50,025 nucleotides of DNA, from positions 1-50,025 of the forward strand of contig JAUXVJ010000017.1 in the NCBI GenBank assembly GCA_030684515.1. Reading direction: 5' to 3'. Within the stretch, counting starts at the first letter, position 1. Every line of letters starts with the position of its first letter. Of this stretch, positions 25,529 to 35,421 are shown in pieces. The DNA comes from Actinomycetota bacterium. Lineage in GTDB: Bacteria; Actinomycetota; Actinomycetes; S36-B12. The position numbers and the translations under genes are program-made. The notes under the pieces were generated by a model that worked only from the letters and a program-made list of their open reading frames with translations, was not told the DNA's origin and did no database searches.

Positions 25529-27274
25529 CTAGGAGGAAACCGTATGTGCTCGCACTGGCGGGCCGTCAATGCCGGCTTCCTTGCGCTGCAGTCCGGTGAT
25601 AGGCGTCGGCGCACCGGTCAAGGGATCCTGCCCGCCACCTGTCTTGGGAAAGGCAATCACATCGCGGAGCGAGGGGGCCCCTGCAAGGAGCATGCAGATG
25701 CGATCCCAGCCAAATGCAATGCCGCCATGCGGAGGTGGGCCAAACTTGAACGCTTCAAGCAGAAAGCCGAATTTGTCATTGGCCTCCTCCTGGCTCATGC
25801 CCAGCAGTCCAAAGACTCGCTGCTGCACATCAGCCTGATGGATTCTGATCGAACCACCGCCGATTTCATTTCCGTTGCAGACGATGTCGTAGGCCCAGGC
25901 CAGAGCGTCACTTGGCGCCGTCTCGAAGTTGTCGATCCAGTCATGGTTCGGCGAAGTAAATGGGTGGTGCACAGCTGTCCAGCCACCATCGTCAGTGAGT
26001 TCGAACATTGGGGCGTCCACGACCCAAAGGAAGGACCAACTGCCTTCTTCAATGAGCCCCTGACGCTCGGCAATCTCACCGCGGACAGCACCCAGCAGCA
26101 TGCGTGACTCAGATGGCTTGCCCGCAGCAAAGAAGATGCAGTCGCCCGGCTTGGCGCCAGTAGCATCCACGATCCCTGCGCGCTCGTTGTCGCTGAGGTT
26201 CTTGGCCACCGGCCCGCCGAGTTCACCTTCGGCATCGACCGTGATGTAGGCCAAGCCCTTGGCGCCGCGCTGCTTTGCCCATTCCTGCCAGGCATCGAAT
26301 TGCCGGCGTGGTTGGTCAGCGCCGCCCGGCATGACCACAGCACCGACGTACTCGGACTGAAATACTCGGAACGGAGTGTCAAAGAAGAAGTCGGTGAGCT
26401 CGACAAGTTCCAGTCCGAAACGAAGATCTGGCTTGTCTGAGCCAAAGCGACGCATGGCCTCGTGATAGGTCATGCGAGGAATCTCGCCAATCTCATGAGC
26501 GAGGATGCCCTGCCACAGCGCGCCAATGATGGCCTCGCCAAGTTCAATGATGTCCTCTTGCTCAACGAAGGACATCTCAATGTCGAGTTGAGTGAACTCG
26601 GGTTGCCGATCGGCTCGGAAGTCCTCGTCGCGATAGCAGCGGGCGATCTGGAAATAGCGTTCCATCCCGCCAACCATCAGCAGCTGCTTGAAGAGCTGCG
26701 GTGATTGCGGCAGGGCATACCAGTCACCTGGCTGCAGGCGAACAGGAACAAGGAAGTCACGCGCACCTTCAGGGGTCGAGCGCGTCAGTGTCGGTGTCTC
26801 GATCTCGATGAAATCCCGACCAAGGAGTACATCTCTGGCCAATTGATTGACCTTGGAGCGCATGCGAAGGGCGTCACCGGCAGATTGGCGGCGAAGATCC
26901 AGATAGCGGTACTTCAGTCGGACCTCGTCGCCCACAGCAACGCGATCGTCGATCGGAAAGGGCAGAGGCGCGGCAACTGACAGCACCGTCAGCTGGGTGG
27001 ACATGACCTCAATCTCGCCGGTGGGCAGATCAGGATTCTCATTGCCAGCGGGGCGAATGCCGACCTGGCCGGTGACCTGCAGGCAGTACTCATCACGCAG
27101 GCCGTGCGCGATTTCCGGGTCGTGCACCACGACTTGGACCACACCAGAGGAGTCACGAAGATCAAGAAAGGCAACTCCACCATGGTCACGACGGCTGGCG
27201 ATCCAGCCCGCCAGGGTGACGGTGGTCCCAGAGTCTGCTGCCCGCAGCGTGCCTGCCAGGACGGATCGAATCAC
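25529..27274 (-). CDS. aspS: Aspartate--tRNA ligase
   Basis: Class IIb aminoacyl-tRNA synthetase of the bacterial type, 581 aa. An N-terminal OB-fold anticodon-binding domain ([23 protein letters not shown]) is followed by class II motif 2 ([23 protein letters not shown]), the GAD insertion domain (about 295-415) and motif 3 ([16 protein letters not shown]). Whether it also charges tRNA-Asn cannot be decided from this window. Start GTG overlaps the hisS stop (GTGA at 27271-27274). Confidence 0.97.
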   Translation of the reverse strand: MIRSVLAGTLRAADSGTTVTLAGWIASRRDHGGVAFLDLRDSSGVVQVVVHDPEIAHGLRDEYCLQVTGQVGIRPAGNENPDLPTGEIEVMSTQLTVLSVAAPLPFPIDDRVAVGDEVRLKYRYLDLRRQSAGDALRMRSKVNQLARDVLLGRDFIEIETPTLTRSTPEGARDFLVPVRLQPGDWYALPQSPQLFKQLLMVGGMERYFQIARCYRDEDFRADRQPEFTQLDIEMSFVEQEDIIELGEAIIGALWQGILAHEIGEIPRMTYHEAMRRFGSDKPDLRFGLELVELTDFFFDTPFRVFQSEYVGAVVMPGGADQPRRQFDAWQEWAKQRGAKGLAYITVDAEGELGGPVAKNLSDNERAGIVDATGAKPGDCIFFAAGKPSESRMLLGAVRGEIAERQGLIEEGSWSFLWVVDAPMFELTDDGGWTAVHHPFTSPNHDWIDNFETAPSDALAWAYDIVCNGNEIGGGSIRIHQADVQQRVFGLLGMSQEEANDKFGFLLEAFKFGPPPHGGIAFGWDRICMLLAGAPSLRDVIAFPKTGGGQDPLTGAPTPITGLQRKEAGIDGPPVRAHTVSS

Positions 27275-28572
27275 GAATGAACTCCCTTAGTGCTGCTCAA
27301 TGTCTGTTCGGCAATCTTGCCCGCCAAGGTTGGCTGCACACTCTCCCATGCCACGATCTCCTGCTCACCACGCGACATATCTCGGATCACCGACGTGCCA
27401 TCGGAAAGCTCCTGCTCACCCACGACCAGTACCCAGGGCGCACCGCTGCGATCTGCAGCCTTCATAGCGCCCTTGAGCCCGCGGTCACCGAAGGCCAGAT
27501 CGACCCGGATGCCGCTGCGCCGAAGTTCTGCGGCAAGTGCGACCAGCTTGCTCTTGGCCTCCTTGCCGATGGGAACGGCAAATACGTCAATCAGCGGGTC
27601 TCTACCGATGCTCAAGTGCTCTGCCTCGCACGCAAGCAGAGTTCTGTCTGTCCCAATGCCAAAGCCGATGCCTGAGAGCGCCTGACCTCCCAGGGATTCC
27701 ATCAGTCCGTCATAGCGGCCGCCGCCGCCGATACCCGACTGCGCACCGAGGAGTGGATGACTGAATTCAAAGGCCGTCCGGGTGTAGTAGTCCAAGCCGC
27801 GCACAAGTGCTGGTGCTTCAGTCCACTCGACGTTGACGGCCCGAAGATGCTGACGAACCTCGTCATAGTGCTCGCGACACTCAGGGCAGAGATGATCAAC
27901 CATGTATGGCGCACCCACGAGCAGCGCTTGCACTTCTGTGCGCTTGTCATCCAGGACGCGCAGCGGGTTGATTGCCGCCCGCTCGCGCGTGGCCTCATCG
28001 AGGTCGAGGGCGGCGAGAAACTCCTGGAGGAGGGCTCGATACACCGGACGACACTGAGCGCAGCCAAGAGAAGTCAGTTGCAAGGTGAACTGCTGAAGGC
28101 CAAGTGAACGAAAGCCGGCATCTGCAATGGCAATGACTTCAGCGTCGAGAGCGGGGTCCATTGATCCGATGGCTTCGACTCCGACCTGCTGCAGTTGGCG
28201 ATAGCGACCCTGCTGCGGGCGCTCAGCACGGAAGAAGGGCCCGGAATACCAGACCTTCACCGGGAGTTGGCCGCGATCAAGTCCGTGCTCAATCACCAGT
28301 CGCATGACACCAGCGGTGCCTTCAGGACGAAGCGACAGCGAACGCCCACCGCGGTCCTGGAATGTGTACATCTCCTTAGCCACCACATCTGTGGACTCGC
28401 CTACCCCGCGCACGTACAAGGCAGTGTCCTCGAAGACCGGAAGTTCGACATAGCCGTAGCCAGCCATCCGGGCTGGTGCGGTCAGAGCTTCGCGCACCTC
28501 AAGAAATGCAGTACTGCGTGGCGGAAAATATTCAGGGACACCTTTTGGCGCCTGCATTTGATCCACGGTCAC
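27271..28572 (-). CDS. hisS: Histidine--tRNA ligase
   Basis: Class II aminoacyl-tRNA synthetase, 433 aa. Motif 1 region [20 protein letters not shown], motif 2 [24 protein letters not shown], the His-specific [11 protein letters not shown] and GGGRYDGL motifs and the C-terminal anticodon-binding domain (about 330-425) are all present. The GTG start overlaps the stop of the MBL-fold gene (GTGA at 28569-28572). A second start (MQAPKG, 5 residues in) is possible. Confidence 0.97.
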   Translation of the reverse strand: MTVDQMQAPKGVPEYFPPRSTAFLEVREALTAPARMAGYGYVELPVFEDTALYVRGVGESTDVVAKEMYTFQDRGGRSLSLRPEGTAGVMRLVIEHGLDRGQLPVKVWYSGPFFRAERPQQGRYRQLQQVGVEAIGSMDPALDAEVIAIADAGFRSLGLQQFTLQLTSLGCAQCRPVYRALLQEFLAALDLDEATRERAAINPLRVLDDKRTEVQALLVGAPYMVDHLCPECREHYDEVRQHLRAVNVEWTEAPALVRGLDYYTRTAFEFSHPLLGAQSGIGGGGRYDGLMESLGGQALSGIGFGIGTDRTLLACEAEHLSIGRDPLIDVFAVPIGKEAKSKLVALAAELRRSGIRVDLAFGDRGLKGAMKAADRSGAPWVLVVGEQELSDGTSVIRDMSRGEQEIVAWESVQPTLAGKIAEQTLSSTKGVHS

Positions 28573-29276
28573 AGACCAGTCCGCGCCGGGAAGTACTGGT
28601 TCCCGGGCTGCAAGAAGGGATTGCTCAGTTTCTCCTGACCGATCGTGGTCTGCGGGCCGTGCCCCGGCAGCACCACCATGTCGTCATCGGCTGGCAGAAC
28701 AATTCGCTGCAGCGAATCCTGCATCAATTGCATGCTTCCGCCGTCAAGATCAGTTCGGCCGATGCTTCCGGCGAACAGCAGATCACCACTGAACATGATG
28801 GGTGGCACCTCTGCATCGGCTTCACGTTCGAAGACGATGGAACCCTCTGTGTGGCCAGGAGCGTGACGAACGAGCAATTGGATGCCGGCCAGGTCGAGCA
28901 CCTCGTTGTCAGCAAGGAGGCGCACATCTTCTGGTTCAGTGAGCTCCAATGCGCCCTTGGTCATCCGGAGCAAGGATTCGCGGTTGGCATTGATCGTGGA
29001 TCCCGCCAATTCGGCCAGCCGGTAGCGATCGTCAGCGTGAATATAGGCCGGAATCCCAAAATCGTGACTCAACGGCGCTACCGACCAGGCGTGATCCAGA
29101 TGCCCATGGGTGATGAGCACTGCCGCCGGCTTCAGTTTGTGCTCACTGATGATCTGCATAAGGCCGTCGATGGAGTCCTGACCGGGGTCGATGATCAGGC
29201 AGGGCTCTCCTGGCGCTGAGGCCATGACGAAGCAATTGGTGCCAAAGGAACCCGCAGGGAAGCCAGCCACAATCAC
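28569..29276 (-). CDS. MBL-fold (glyoxalase II-like) metallo-hydrolase
   Basis: Metallo-beta-lactamase fold hydrolase, 235 aa. The dinuclear metal motif THGHLDH (H57, H59, D61, H62) is intact, with further ligands in [16 protein letters not shown] and LPGHGPQT. Proteins of this subfamily often lie before hisS in actinobacteria; the substrate is not known (hydroxyacylglutathione-type thioester is one option). It heads the MBL-hisS-aspS run. The GTG start has no ribosome binding site but TAGGCT lies 6 bases upstream, suggesting a leaderless mRNA. Confidence 0.9.
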   Translation of the reverse strand: MIVAGFPAGSFGTNCFVMASAPGEPCLIIDPGQDSIDGLMQIISEHKLKPAAVLITHGHLDHAWSVAPLSHDFGIPAYIHADDRYRLAELAGSTINANRESLLRMTKGALELTEPEDVRLLADNEVLDLAGIQLLVRHAPGHTEGSIVFEREADAEVPPIMFSGDLLFAGSIGRTDLDGGSMQLMQDSLQRIVLPADDDMVVLPGHGPQTTIGQEKLSNPFLQPGNQYFPARTGL

Positions 29277-29282
29277 CCGGGC

Positions 29283-29288
29283 AGCCTA
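29283..29288 (-). promoter_or_regulatory. -10 element of the MBL-hisS-aspS promoter (leaderless)
   Basis: TAGGCT on the minus strand ends 6 bases before the GTG at 29276. It shares a 44-base gap with a divergent promoter. Confidence 0.45.
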
Positions 29289-29308
29289 GTCCGGAGACGG
29301 CCCGTGAA

Positions 29309-29314
29309 TACACT
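29309..29314 (+). promoter_or_regulatory. -10 element of the cyclophilin gene promoter (leaderless)
   Basis: TACACT on the plus strand ends 6 bases before the GTG at 29321. The opposing -10 for the MBL gene is 20 bases away. Confidence 0.45.
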
Positions 29315-29320
29315 CCGCTG

Positions 29321-30112
29321 GTGACCAGTAGCAACAAACGCGAGCGTGAACTAGCCCGGGCGAAATATGAGCGCCAGCAAGCCCGAAGGACACAGCGTCA
29401 TGCCCATCGTCGACGCAACCAGAAGATCACGGCCGTTGTCGTTGTCGTGGCAATGGTGCTCGCCTTCGGTGGCTGGGTGCTGTTCAGCATCGTTGTGAAT
29501 GACGACACGAATGCACCAGTAGCCGAGGCTTCCCCAGCAGCAGTGGCCAGCTGCACGGAGGCGACGCCCTCCACGGCGAGCCCGCAGAACTTTGCTGATG
29601 CTCCGAAGGTTGATCCGAGCATTGCGACAGGCACGACCATCACCTTTGCCACCAATTGCGGCGACATCGTTGTGCAGACTCTTCCAAAACTCGCGCCGGC
29701 AACCGTGACTTCTGAAGTCTTTCTTGCCAACAAGGGCTTCTACGACATGACTCCCTGCCATCGCCTGACGACTGCTGGCATCTTCGTACTGCAATGCGGC
29801 GACCCAACCGGATCAGGTTCTGGGGGTCCCGGGTACACGGTTCCCGACGAGAACCTGCCCCCCAAGGGCAGCACGGTCTATCCAGCCGGGACAGTCGCCA
29901 TGGCCAATGCCGGTTCAGGAACCTCCGGTTCACAGTTCTTCATCGTCTACGAGGACTCCCCTCTTGGCCCGGACTACACGGTGTGGGGCAAGGTCATTTC
30001 CGGCCTCGATGTCGTGAAATCAGTCGCCACAGCAGGGGTAAATGACGGCAGCGGCGACGGTGCTCCAACGCAACCAGTGGTGATCCAGCAGGCAACTGTG
30101 AGCACCCCCTGA
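29321..30112 (+). CDS. Membrane-anchored cyclophilin-type peptidylprolyl isomerase
   Basis: Proline cis-trans isomerase predicted to act outside the membrane, 263 aa. A highly basic cytoplasmic N-terminus (about 1-35) is followed by one TM helix (about 37-59) and a Ser/Thr/Ala/Pro linker with a Cys. The cyclophilin domain (about 95-260) has the active-site segment CHRLTTAGIFVLQCGDPTGSGSGGPGY, containing the catalytic Arg, and SGSQFFIVYED. It is divergently transcribed from the MBL-hisS unit and followed by the DUF349 gene on the same strand. Start is GTG with no ribosome binding site. Confidence 0.93.
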   Translation: MTSSNKRERELARAKYERQQARRTQRHAHRRRNQKITAVVVVVAMVLAFGGWVLFSIVVNDDTNAPVAEASPAAVASCTEATPSTASPQNFADAPKVDPSIATGTTITFATNCGDIVVQTLPKLAPATVTSEVFLANKGFYDMTPCHRLTTAGIFVLQCGDPTGSGSGGPGYTVPDENLPPKGSTVYPAGTVAMANAGSGTSGSQFFIVYEDSPLGPDYTVWGKVISGLDVVKSVATAGVNDGSGDGAPTQPVVIQQATVSTP

Positions 30113-30121
30113 TGATCCCGG

Positions 30122-30127
30122 TAGCGT
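30122..30127 (+). promoter_or_regulatory. Candidate -10 element upstream of the DUF349 gene
   Basis: TAGCGT in the 39-base gap between the cyclophilin and DUF349 genes, 24 bases before the ATG, which also has a GAAGG ribosome binding site. Weak, since no -35 was identified. Confidence 0.3.
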
Positions 30128-30151
30128 GAGCACCCCTAGGGAAGGCACTTC

Positions 30152-31462
30152 ATGACCGAGCTTGTACCCGGCGCGATACCGACGCCAGCGGTACTGCGAC
30201 GTCCAAAACCAGCCGTCGAGGCTGGGCCGCCAGCCAGCGACCCGAGCAAATTTGGTCGAGTTGAGGCCGACGGGACCGTGGTGCTCCTTGCCCCCGAGGG
30301 CGAAGTAGTGGTCGGGCAATGGGTTGCCGGACCACCCGCCGAAGGCTTGGCGTTCTTCGGACGCAAGTACGACGACCTGATCGTGGAATTGGATCTGACT
30401 TCTCAGCGGCTGGCTGATGGCCGGGCGACTGCAGATCAGTCCACCGCTGCCTTGACGCATGTGCGTGCCGCCATTGCAGCCCACGCCTATGTCGGCGATA
30501 CCGCTGCCCTGCTCCAAAAGGTGGCCTTGCTGGAGGAAGCCATCACTGCTGCGAAGGCAGCTGCCTTGGCAGCGCGCGCGGCACAGAAGACACAGGCGCT
30601 TGCGGTGCGCGAGGCGCTCGCGGTTGAGGCAGAGTCGCTCGCGTCCAGCACTGCCTGGAAGACCACAAGTGAGCGCTTTGCCAGCATGATCGATGACTGG
30701 AAAGCCCTCCCCCGGATGGATCGCAATTCTGAGCAGGAAGTCTGGAAGCGCATCAGCACCGCCCGAGCGACTTTCGACAAACGCCGACGCGCTCACTTCG
30801 CTGAGGTCGAGGTGCAGCGCAAGGATGCAACCTCACGCAAGCGCGAACTCATTGCTTCTGCCGAGGCACTGGCTACCTCCACGGACTGGGTCAACACCTC
30901 GCGAAAACTTCGCGATCTGATGCAGGAGTGGAAAGTTGCTCCGCGGACGTCCAAGCGCGACGAAGACAAGCTCTGGAAGCGTTTCAAATCCGCTCAGGAT
31001 GCCTTCTATGAGGCTCGTACTGCGGCTGAGACCGCTGTCGAAGCTGAATTGAAGATCAATGTGCCTGCCAAGGAAGCGCTGGTTGTTGAAGCAGAAGCGC
31101 TCCCCACTACAGACCTCAAGGCTGCCAAGCAGTCTTTGCGATCGATTCAGGATCGCTGGGACAACCTGGGTGACCTGCCCAAGCCCGATCGTGATCGCCT
31201 TGAGAACCGATTGAAGAAGGTCGAAGAATCCATTCGCCAAGCCGAGGCAAAGGCCTGGAAGAAGAGCAATCCGGAGGCCCGGGCTCGCGCCGAGTCCACT
31301 GCCAACGCCTTTGCTGATGGTCTGGCCAAACTTGAGGCGCAACTGGCCGCAGCACAGAAGGCCGGCAAGGCTGCTGATGTGGCCAAACTCCAGGCTTCGG
31401 TTGACTCAACCAAGGCGCTGCTCAATGCGGCATCATCGGCAGCTCAGGAATTCAGCAGCTAG
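30152..31462 (+). CDS. DUF349 repeat protein
   Basis: Soluble helical protein, 436 aa, function unknown. The N-terminal part is Pro-rich, then has a short beta region (FGRVEADGTVVLLAPEGEVVVGQW). Three DUF349 helical repeats follow from about 165: each pairs a Trp near the start (STAWKTTSE, STDWVNTSR; the third has TDLKAAKQ) with a second conserved Trp (DDWKAL, QEWKVAP, DRWDNLG). The C-terminus is an Ala/Lys-rich coiled coil. It is convergent with rel, with only 12 bases between stop codons, a neighbourhood known from mycobacteria and streptomycetes. ATG 30152 has GAAGG 6 bases upstream. Confidence 0.88.
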   Translation: MTELVPGAIPTPAVLRRPKPAVEAGPPASDPSKFGRVEADGTVVLLAPEGEVVVGQWVAGPPAEGLAFFGRKYDDLIVELDLTSQRLADGRATADQSTAALTHVRAAIAAHAYVGDTAALLQKVALLEEAITAAKAAALAARAAQKTQALAVREALAVEAESLASSTAWKTTSERFASMIDDWKALPRMDRNSEQEVWKRISTARATFDKRRRAHFAEVEVQRKDATSRKRELIASAEALATSTDWVNTSRKLRDLMQEWKVAPRTSKRDEDKLWKRFKSAQDAFYEARTAAETAVEAELKINVPAKEALVVEAEALPTTDLKAAKQSLRSIQDRWDNLGDLPKPDRDRLENRLKKVEESIRQAEAKAWKKSNPEARARAESTANAFADGLAKLEAQLAAAQKAGKAADVAKLQASVDSTKALLNAASSAAQEFSS

Positions 31463-31474
31463 CTCATTTCGAGA

Positions 31475-33751
31475 TCACACTCGATAGGCGTCGTAGACGC
31501 CTTCGACGTTGCGCACGGCCTTCAACACCGAACCCAGATGCTTGGGATCAGCCATCTCGAAAGTGAAGCGAGACATCGCGATACGGTCTCGGGTGGTCGT
31601 GACTGACGCGCTCAAGATATTGACATGGGTGTCGGAAAGTGCCCGGGTCACGTCAGACAACAGTCGGGCACGGTCAAGGGCTTCGATCTGAATATTCACC
31701 AGGAAGACACTGCTGGCAGTGGGAGACCATGACACCGCGACCATGCGATCGGGTTCGCGCTCAAGCTCTGGCACATTGACGCAGTCATTGCGGTGCACAG
31801 ACACCCCGTTGCCACGCGTTACGAAGCCGACGATTTCGTCGCCTGGTACCGGCGTGCAGCACTTGGCCAGTTTCACCCACACGTCATCAGTGCCCACCAC
31901 CATGACACCAACGTCAGAGGCACTGCGCGTATCGCGCCGTTGTGCCCGAGCGGGTGTAAGAGTCTCGGCCGCATCGTCATCAGCCTCTTCGACACCGCCA
32001 ACCGATTCGACCAGTCGCTGCACGACTGAGGACGCACTGACTTTGTTCTCGCCGACTGCTGCGTACAGGCCAGAGACATCGGTGTGGTGCAGATCAAGCG
32101 CAATGGCGTTAAGTGCCTGGGTGGTCATCAACCTCTGCAGTGGCAGACCCTGCTTTCGCATGGCCCTGACGATTGAGTCCTTACCCTGCTCAATGGCTTC
32201 GTCTCGGCGCTCACGCGAGAACCAGGCCTTGATCTTGCTCCTGGCTCGCGCTGATGCGACGAAGGACAGCCAGTCGCGACTTGGCCCTGCGCCTTCGGCT
32301 TTGGAGGTGAAGATCTCGATGACATCACCATTGGCAAGAGGGGATTCAAGTGGCACCAATTTGCCGTTGACGCGCGCGCCGACGCATCGATGCCCGACTT
32401 CGGTATGCACGGTGTAGGCGAAGTCCACTGGAGTGGCGCCAGTAGGCAGTGCAATGACATCACCCTTGGGAGTGAACACGAAGACTTCGGAAGAACCCAG
32501 GTCGTAGCGGAGCTGATCCATGAACTCATCTGGATCCTCAGTCTCTCGCTGCCACTCAACAAGCTGGCGCAGCCAGGCAAAGTCGTCAGGGCCCTGCTTC
32601 TGTGCGGCATCTCCTTGCTTGTAGCGCCAATGCGCGGCCACTCCGAACTCCGCGCCTTGATGCATCTCGACGGTGCGAATCTGCAATTCCACAGGTTTGC
32701 CACCTGGGCCAATGACCGTCGTGTGCAGGGATTGGTACATATTGAACTTCGGCATGGCAATGAAGTCCTTGAACCGGCCCGGCATCGGACTCCACTTTGC
32801 GTGGATGATGCCCAGGACGCTGTAGCAATCCCGTACATCTTCCACGAGAATGCGCACTCCCACGAGGTCATAGATGTCAGCGAAGTCCCGACCGCGCACG
32901 ATCATCTTCTGATACACCGAGTAGTAGTGCTTTGGACGACCGGTGACTGTTGCCTTGATCTTGCTCTGTCGAAGGTCGGCTTCGATGTCGGTGATGATCT
33001 CGTCGACAAACAGATCACGTTGGGGTGAACGCTGCCCGACCAGCCGCACTATCTCGTCGTACATCTTTGGATAGAGCGTGGCAAATGCCAGATCTTCCAA
33101 CTCCCACTTCACAGCATTGATGCCCAGGCGGTGCGCGAGAGGTGCGTAGATCTCAAGAGTTTCGCGAGCTTTGGCCTGCTGCGACTCCTCGCTCATCCAG
33201 CGCAGAGTGCGCATGTTGTGAAGGCGATCGGCCAGTTTGATCATCAGTACCCGGATGTCTCGCGCCATGGCCACCACCATCTTGCGGACTGTTTCAGAAG
33301 TTGAGGCATCGCCGTATTTGACTTTGTCGAGTTTGGTCACACCGTCAACGAGTGCTGCGACCTCATCGCCAAAATCCTCGCGCAGAGAATCCAGTGAGTA
33401 GCCGGTATCCTCGACAGTGTCGTGCAGCAATGCCGCCGCCAGTGTCGTCCCGCCCATGCCCAGATCGGCCAGAATCTCTGCGACCGCAACAGGATGGGTG
33501 ATGTAGGCATCTCCGCTTCGACGACGCTGCTCTCGATGAAGATAGGCGGCCGTCTCATAGGCGCGCTCCACCAGGCGGGCGTCTGCTTTGGGGTGGTACT
33601 TGCGCAGGGTGCGCAGCAGTCGATCCAACTCAGGATGTTGGCGTCGAGGGCCGCCGAACAGCGGCAGACGTGAGCGACGCGAAGGATTCTCAGGCGCGAC
33701 AACAGCCGGAGCCGGTGACAACTCCGTGGGAAGCGGTGCTTCCGTGCTCAC
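31475..33751 (-). CDS. rel: Bifunctional (p)ppGpp synthetase/hydrolase Rel
   Basis: Stringent-response enzyme, 758 aa, full length for a long RSH protein. The hydrolase HD domain has H86, H110-D111 and ED at 114-115. The synthetase domain carries RFKD at 326-329, the RxKD form found in bifunctional Rel/SpoT-type enzymes rather than the RelA-only ExDD form. TGS (about 420-485), helical/CC and C-terminal ACT (about 680-755) domains follow. GTG 33751 has a GAGGAG ribosome binding site 5 bases upstream. It is the last gene after yajC-secD-secF-apt; apt beside rel links adenine salvage to GTP/ppGpp balance. Confidence 0.97.
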   Translation of the reverse strand: MSTEAPLPTELSPAPAVVAPENPSRRSRLPLFGGPRRQHPELDRLLRTLRKYHPKADARLVERAYETAAYLHREQRRRSGDAYITHPVAVAEILADLGMGGTTLAAALLHDTVEDTGYSLDSLREDFGDEVAALVDGVTKLDKVKYGDASTSETVRKMVVAMARDIRVLMIKLADRLHNMRTLRWMSEESQQAKARETLEIYAPLAHRLGINAVKWELEDLAFATLYPKMYDEIVRLVGQRSPQRDLFVDEIITDIEADLRQSKIKATVTGRPKHYYSVYQKMIVRGRDFADIYDLVGVRILVEDVRDCYSVLGIIHAKWSPMPGRFKDFIAMPKFNMYQSLHTTVIGPGGKPVELQIRTVEMHQGAEFGVAAHWRYKQGDAAQKQGPDDFAWLRQLVEWQRETEDPDEFMDQLRYDLGSSEVFVFTPKGDVIALPTGATPVDFAYTVHTEVGHRCVGARVNGKLVPLESPLANGDVIEIFTSKAEGAGPSRDWLSFVASARARSKIKAWFSRERRDEAIEQGKDSIVRAMRKQGLPLQRLMTTQALNAIALDLHHTDVSGLYAAVGENKVSASSVVQRLVESVGGVEEADDDAAETLTPARAQRRDTRSASDVGVMVVGTDDVWVKLAKCCTPVPGDEIVGFVTRGNGVSVHRNDCVNVPELEREPDRMVAVSWSPTASSVFLVNIQIEALDRARLLSDVTRALSDTHVNILSASVTTTRDRIAMSRFTFEMADPKHLGSVLKAVRNVEGVYDAYRV

Positions 33752-33790
33752 GGTGCTCCTCGCGTGTGGGGATAGTGCAGTTTAGAACCC

Positions 33791-34327
33791 TCAGGCGGAA
33801 AGTAATGACACGACTGGAACTCCACGTGCAGAGCACATGTCCCGCCCGCCCAGGCTCTGGATCTCCATGACGACAAGCACGGCAGTCACCTCGGCACCCG
33901 TCAGCCGCACAAGATCGATGCAGGCGGCTGCTGTGCCGCCAGTGGCAAGCACGTCATCCACGATCACGATCTTGCGTCCGGGGCCCAAAGCATCCTGATG
34001 CAATTCAAGAGTTGCATTGCCGTACTCAAGTGCATAGTCCTGCGCATGCACGGCTCCGGGCAGCTTGCCCGGCTTGCGCACGGTGACGAAACCGGCACCA
34101 CGCACTTGAGCCAGCGCCGCCCCATAGGGGAAACCGCGGGCCTCAATTCCGACTACTTCATCAACGGGCCCTTCGCCCAATTGGGCATCCAGCTCGGCGA
34201 TGGTGCAAGAAAAGGCGCGACCGTGGGCCATGAGTCCAGTGAGATCCTGAAACCTCACTCCCGGCATCGGCCAATCATCTATCTGACGAATCTGCGACCG
34301 AAGCAATTGTTCTACCTCAGGAAGCAT
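33791..34327 (-). CDS. apt: Adenine phosphoribosyltransferase
   Basis: Salvages adenine to AMP using PRPP. The product is 178 aa. The PRPP-binding motif KIVIVDDVLATGGT is intact; the family's GVRFQDLTGLM opening and GIEARGFPYGAALAQ segment are present. The ATG overlaps the secF stop (TGATG at 34325-34329), so it is coupled to the sec genes, which is the standard actinobacterial order. Confidence 0.96.
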   Translation of the reverse strand: MLPEVEQLLRSQIRQIDDWPMPGVRFQDLTGLMAHGRAFSCTIAELDAQLGEGPVDEVVGIEARGFPYGAALAQVRGAGFVTVRKPGKLPGAVHAQDYALEYGNATLELHQDALGPGRKIVIVDDVLATGGTAAACIDLVRLTGAEVTAVLVVMEIQSLGGRDMCSARGVPVVSLLSA

Positions 34328-35421
34328 CAGGACTTCTTCGGCCGCTTCGAACGAGGGGCTCGTTTTGGCTGCTGTCGAGGACCAGCTTCGACAAGAGTTG
34401 TGACTTCACCCTGCTCATCTGCTGCCGCGTCAGTGCCCTTGGCGCTCTTGGCACTTTGAGCCCGACGCGCATACACGCGATTGGACAAGGCGATGATCTG
34501 TGGCTCCTTCTCCTTCAACTGAACGAAGAAGGGAGTCGCAACAAAGATCGACGAATAGGCACCAACGGCCATGCCGACTGCCAGCGCCACTGCAAGATCC
34601 AAGAGAGTGCCGGCGCCAAGCACGCCTGCGCCCACGATGATGATGGCAAGGACAGGCAACAGGGCCACGATCGAGGTATTGATGCTTCGCACCAAGGTTT
34701 GGTTCACAGCCAGGTTCGCCGATTCGCCAAAAGTCATGACCGATTGCGCCGTGATATTTCGCGTGTTCTCACGCACCTTGTCGAACACCACGATCGTGTC
34801 GTACAGCGAGAAACCAAGAATCGTCAGGAAGCCGATGACAGTGGCTGGAGTGACTTCCAAACCGAAGAGTGCATACAGCCCGACTGTGATGACGAGGTCA
34901 TGCGCCAAGGCCAGCAGACCCGCAACTGCCATGCGCCACTCAAAGTAGATCGACATGAACAGCGCGACAAGGAGCAGGAAGACCACGAGGCCCTGGAGGG
35001 CCTTCTTGCTGATCTCACTGCCCCACGAAGGCCCCACCACCTGAATCTTGATGGTGTCCACACCGACGCCGCAGGTCTTGGCCAGGCTGGCGGCAAGGAC
35101 GGTGCTCTCAGCCGGTGTCAACGACTCTGTCTGGACTCGAACAGTGCCATTGCCAGCCACGGTGACGATTGCCTGTGAACCTGTCTGGGCTTCGGCAACC
35201 ACCCGAGCCTGCTCCACCGAGCACGTCGCGTTGGGGACGCCGAAATCACCGCCGCCGCGAAACTCGATGCCGAGGTTGAGGCCACCTCGCAGCACAAGTG
35301 ACCCGATGGCCACCAGAAGGATGATGCTGGAGACGATGTACCAGGTCTTGCGGCGACCAACGAAATCGACGGAGCTCTCGCCGTTGTACAGCCGTTGACC
35401 AAATCCGGAGAAGCGACTCAT
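34327..35421 (-). CDS. secF: Protein translocase subunit SecF
   Basis: Membrane partner of SecD that uses the proton gradient to help complete Sec export. The product is 364 aa: TM1 near 28-46, a first periplasmic domain beginning with the conserved GIEFRGG motif, then five TM helices between about 150 and 310 containing YDTIVVFDKVREN and RSINTS signatures, and a basic C-terminal tail rich in Arg/Lys/Pro. The ATG overlaps the secD stop codon. Confidence 0.97.
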   Translation of the reverse strand: MSRFSGFGQRLYNGESSVDFVGRRKTWYIVSSIILLVAIGSLVLRGGLNLGIEFRGGGDFGVPNATCSVEQARVVAEAQTGSQAIVTVAGNGTVRVQTESLTPAESTVLAASLAKTCGVGVDTIKIQVVGPSWGSEISKKALQGLVVFLLLVALFMSIYFEWRMAVAGLLALAHDLVITVGLYALFGLEVTPATVIGFLTILGFSLYDTIVVFDKVRENTRNITAQSVMTFGESANLAVNQTLVRSINTSIVALLPVLAIIIVGAGVLGAGTLLDLAVALAVGMAVGAYSSIFVATPFFVQLKEKEPQIIALSNRVYARRAQSAKSAKGTDAAADEQGEVTTLVEAGPRQQPKRAPRSKRPKKS

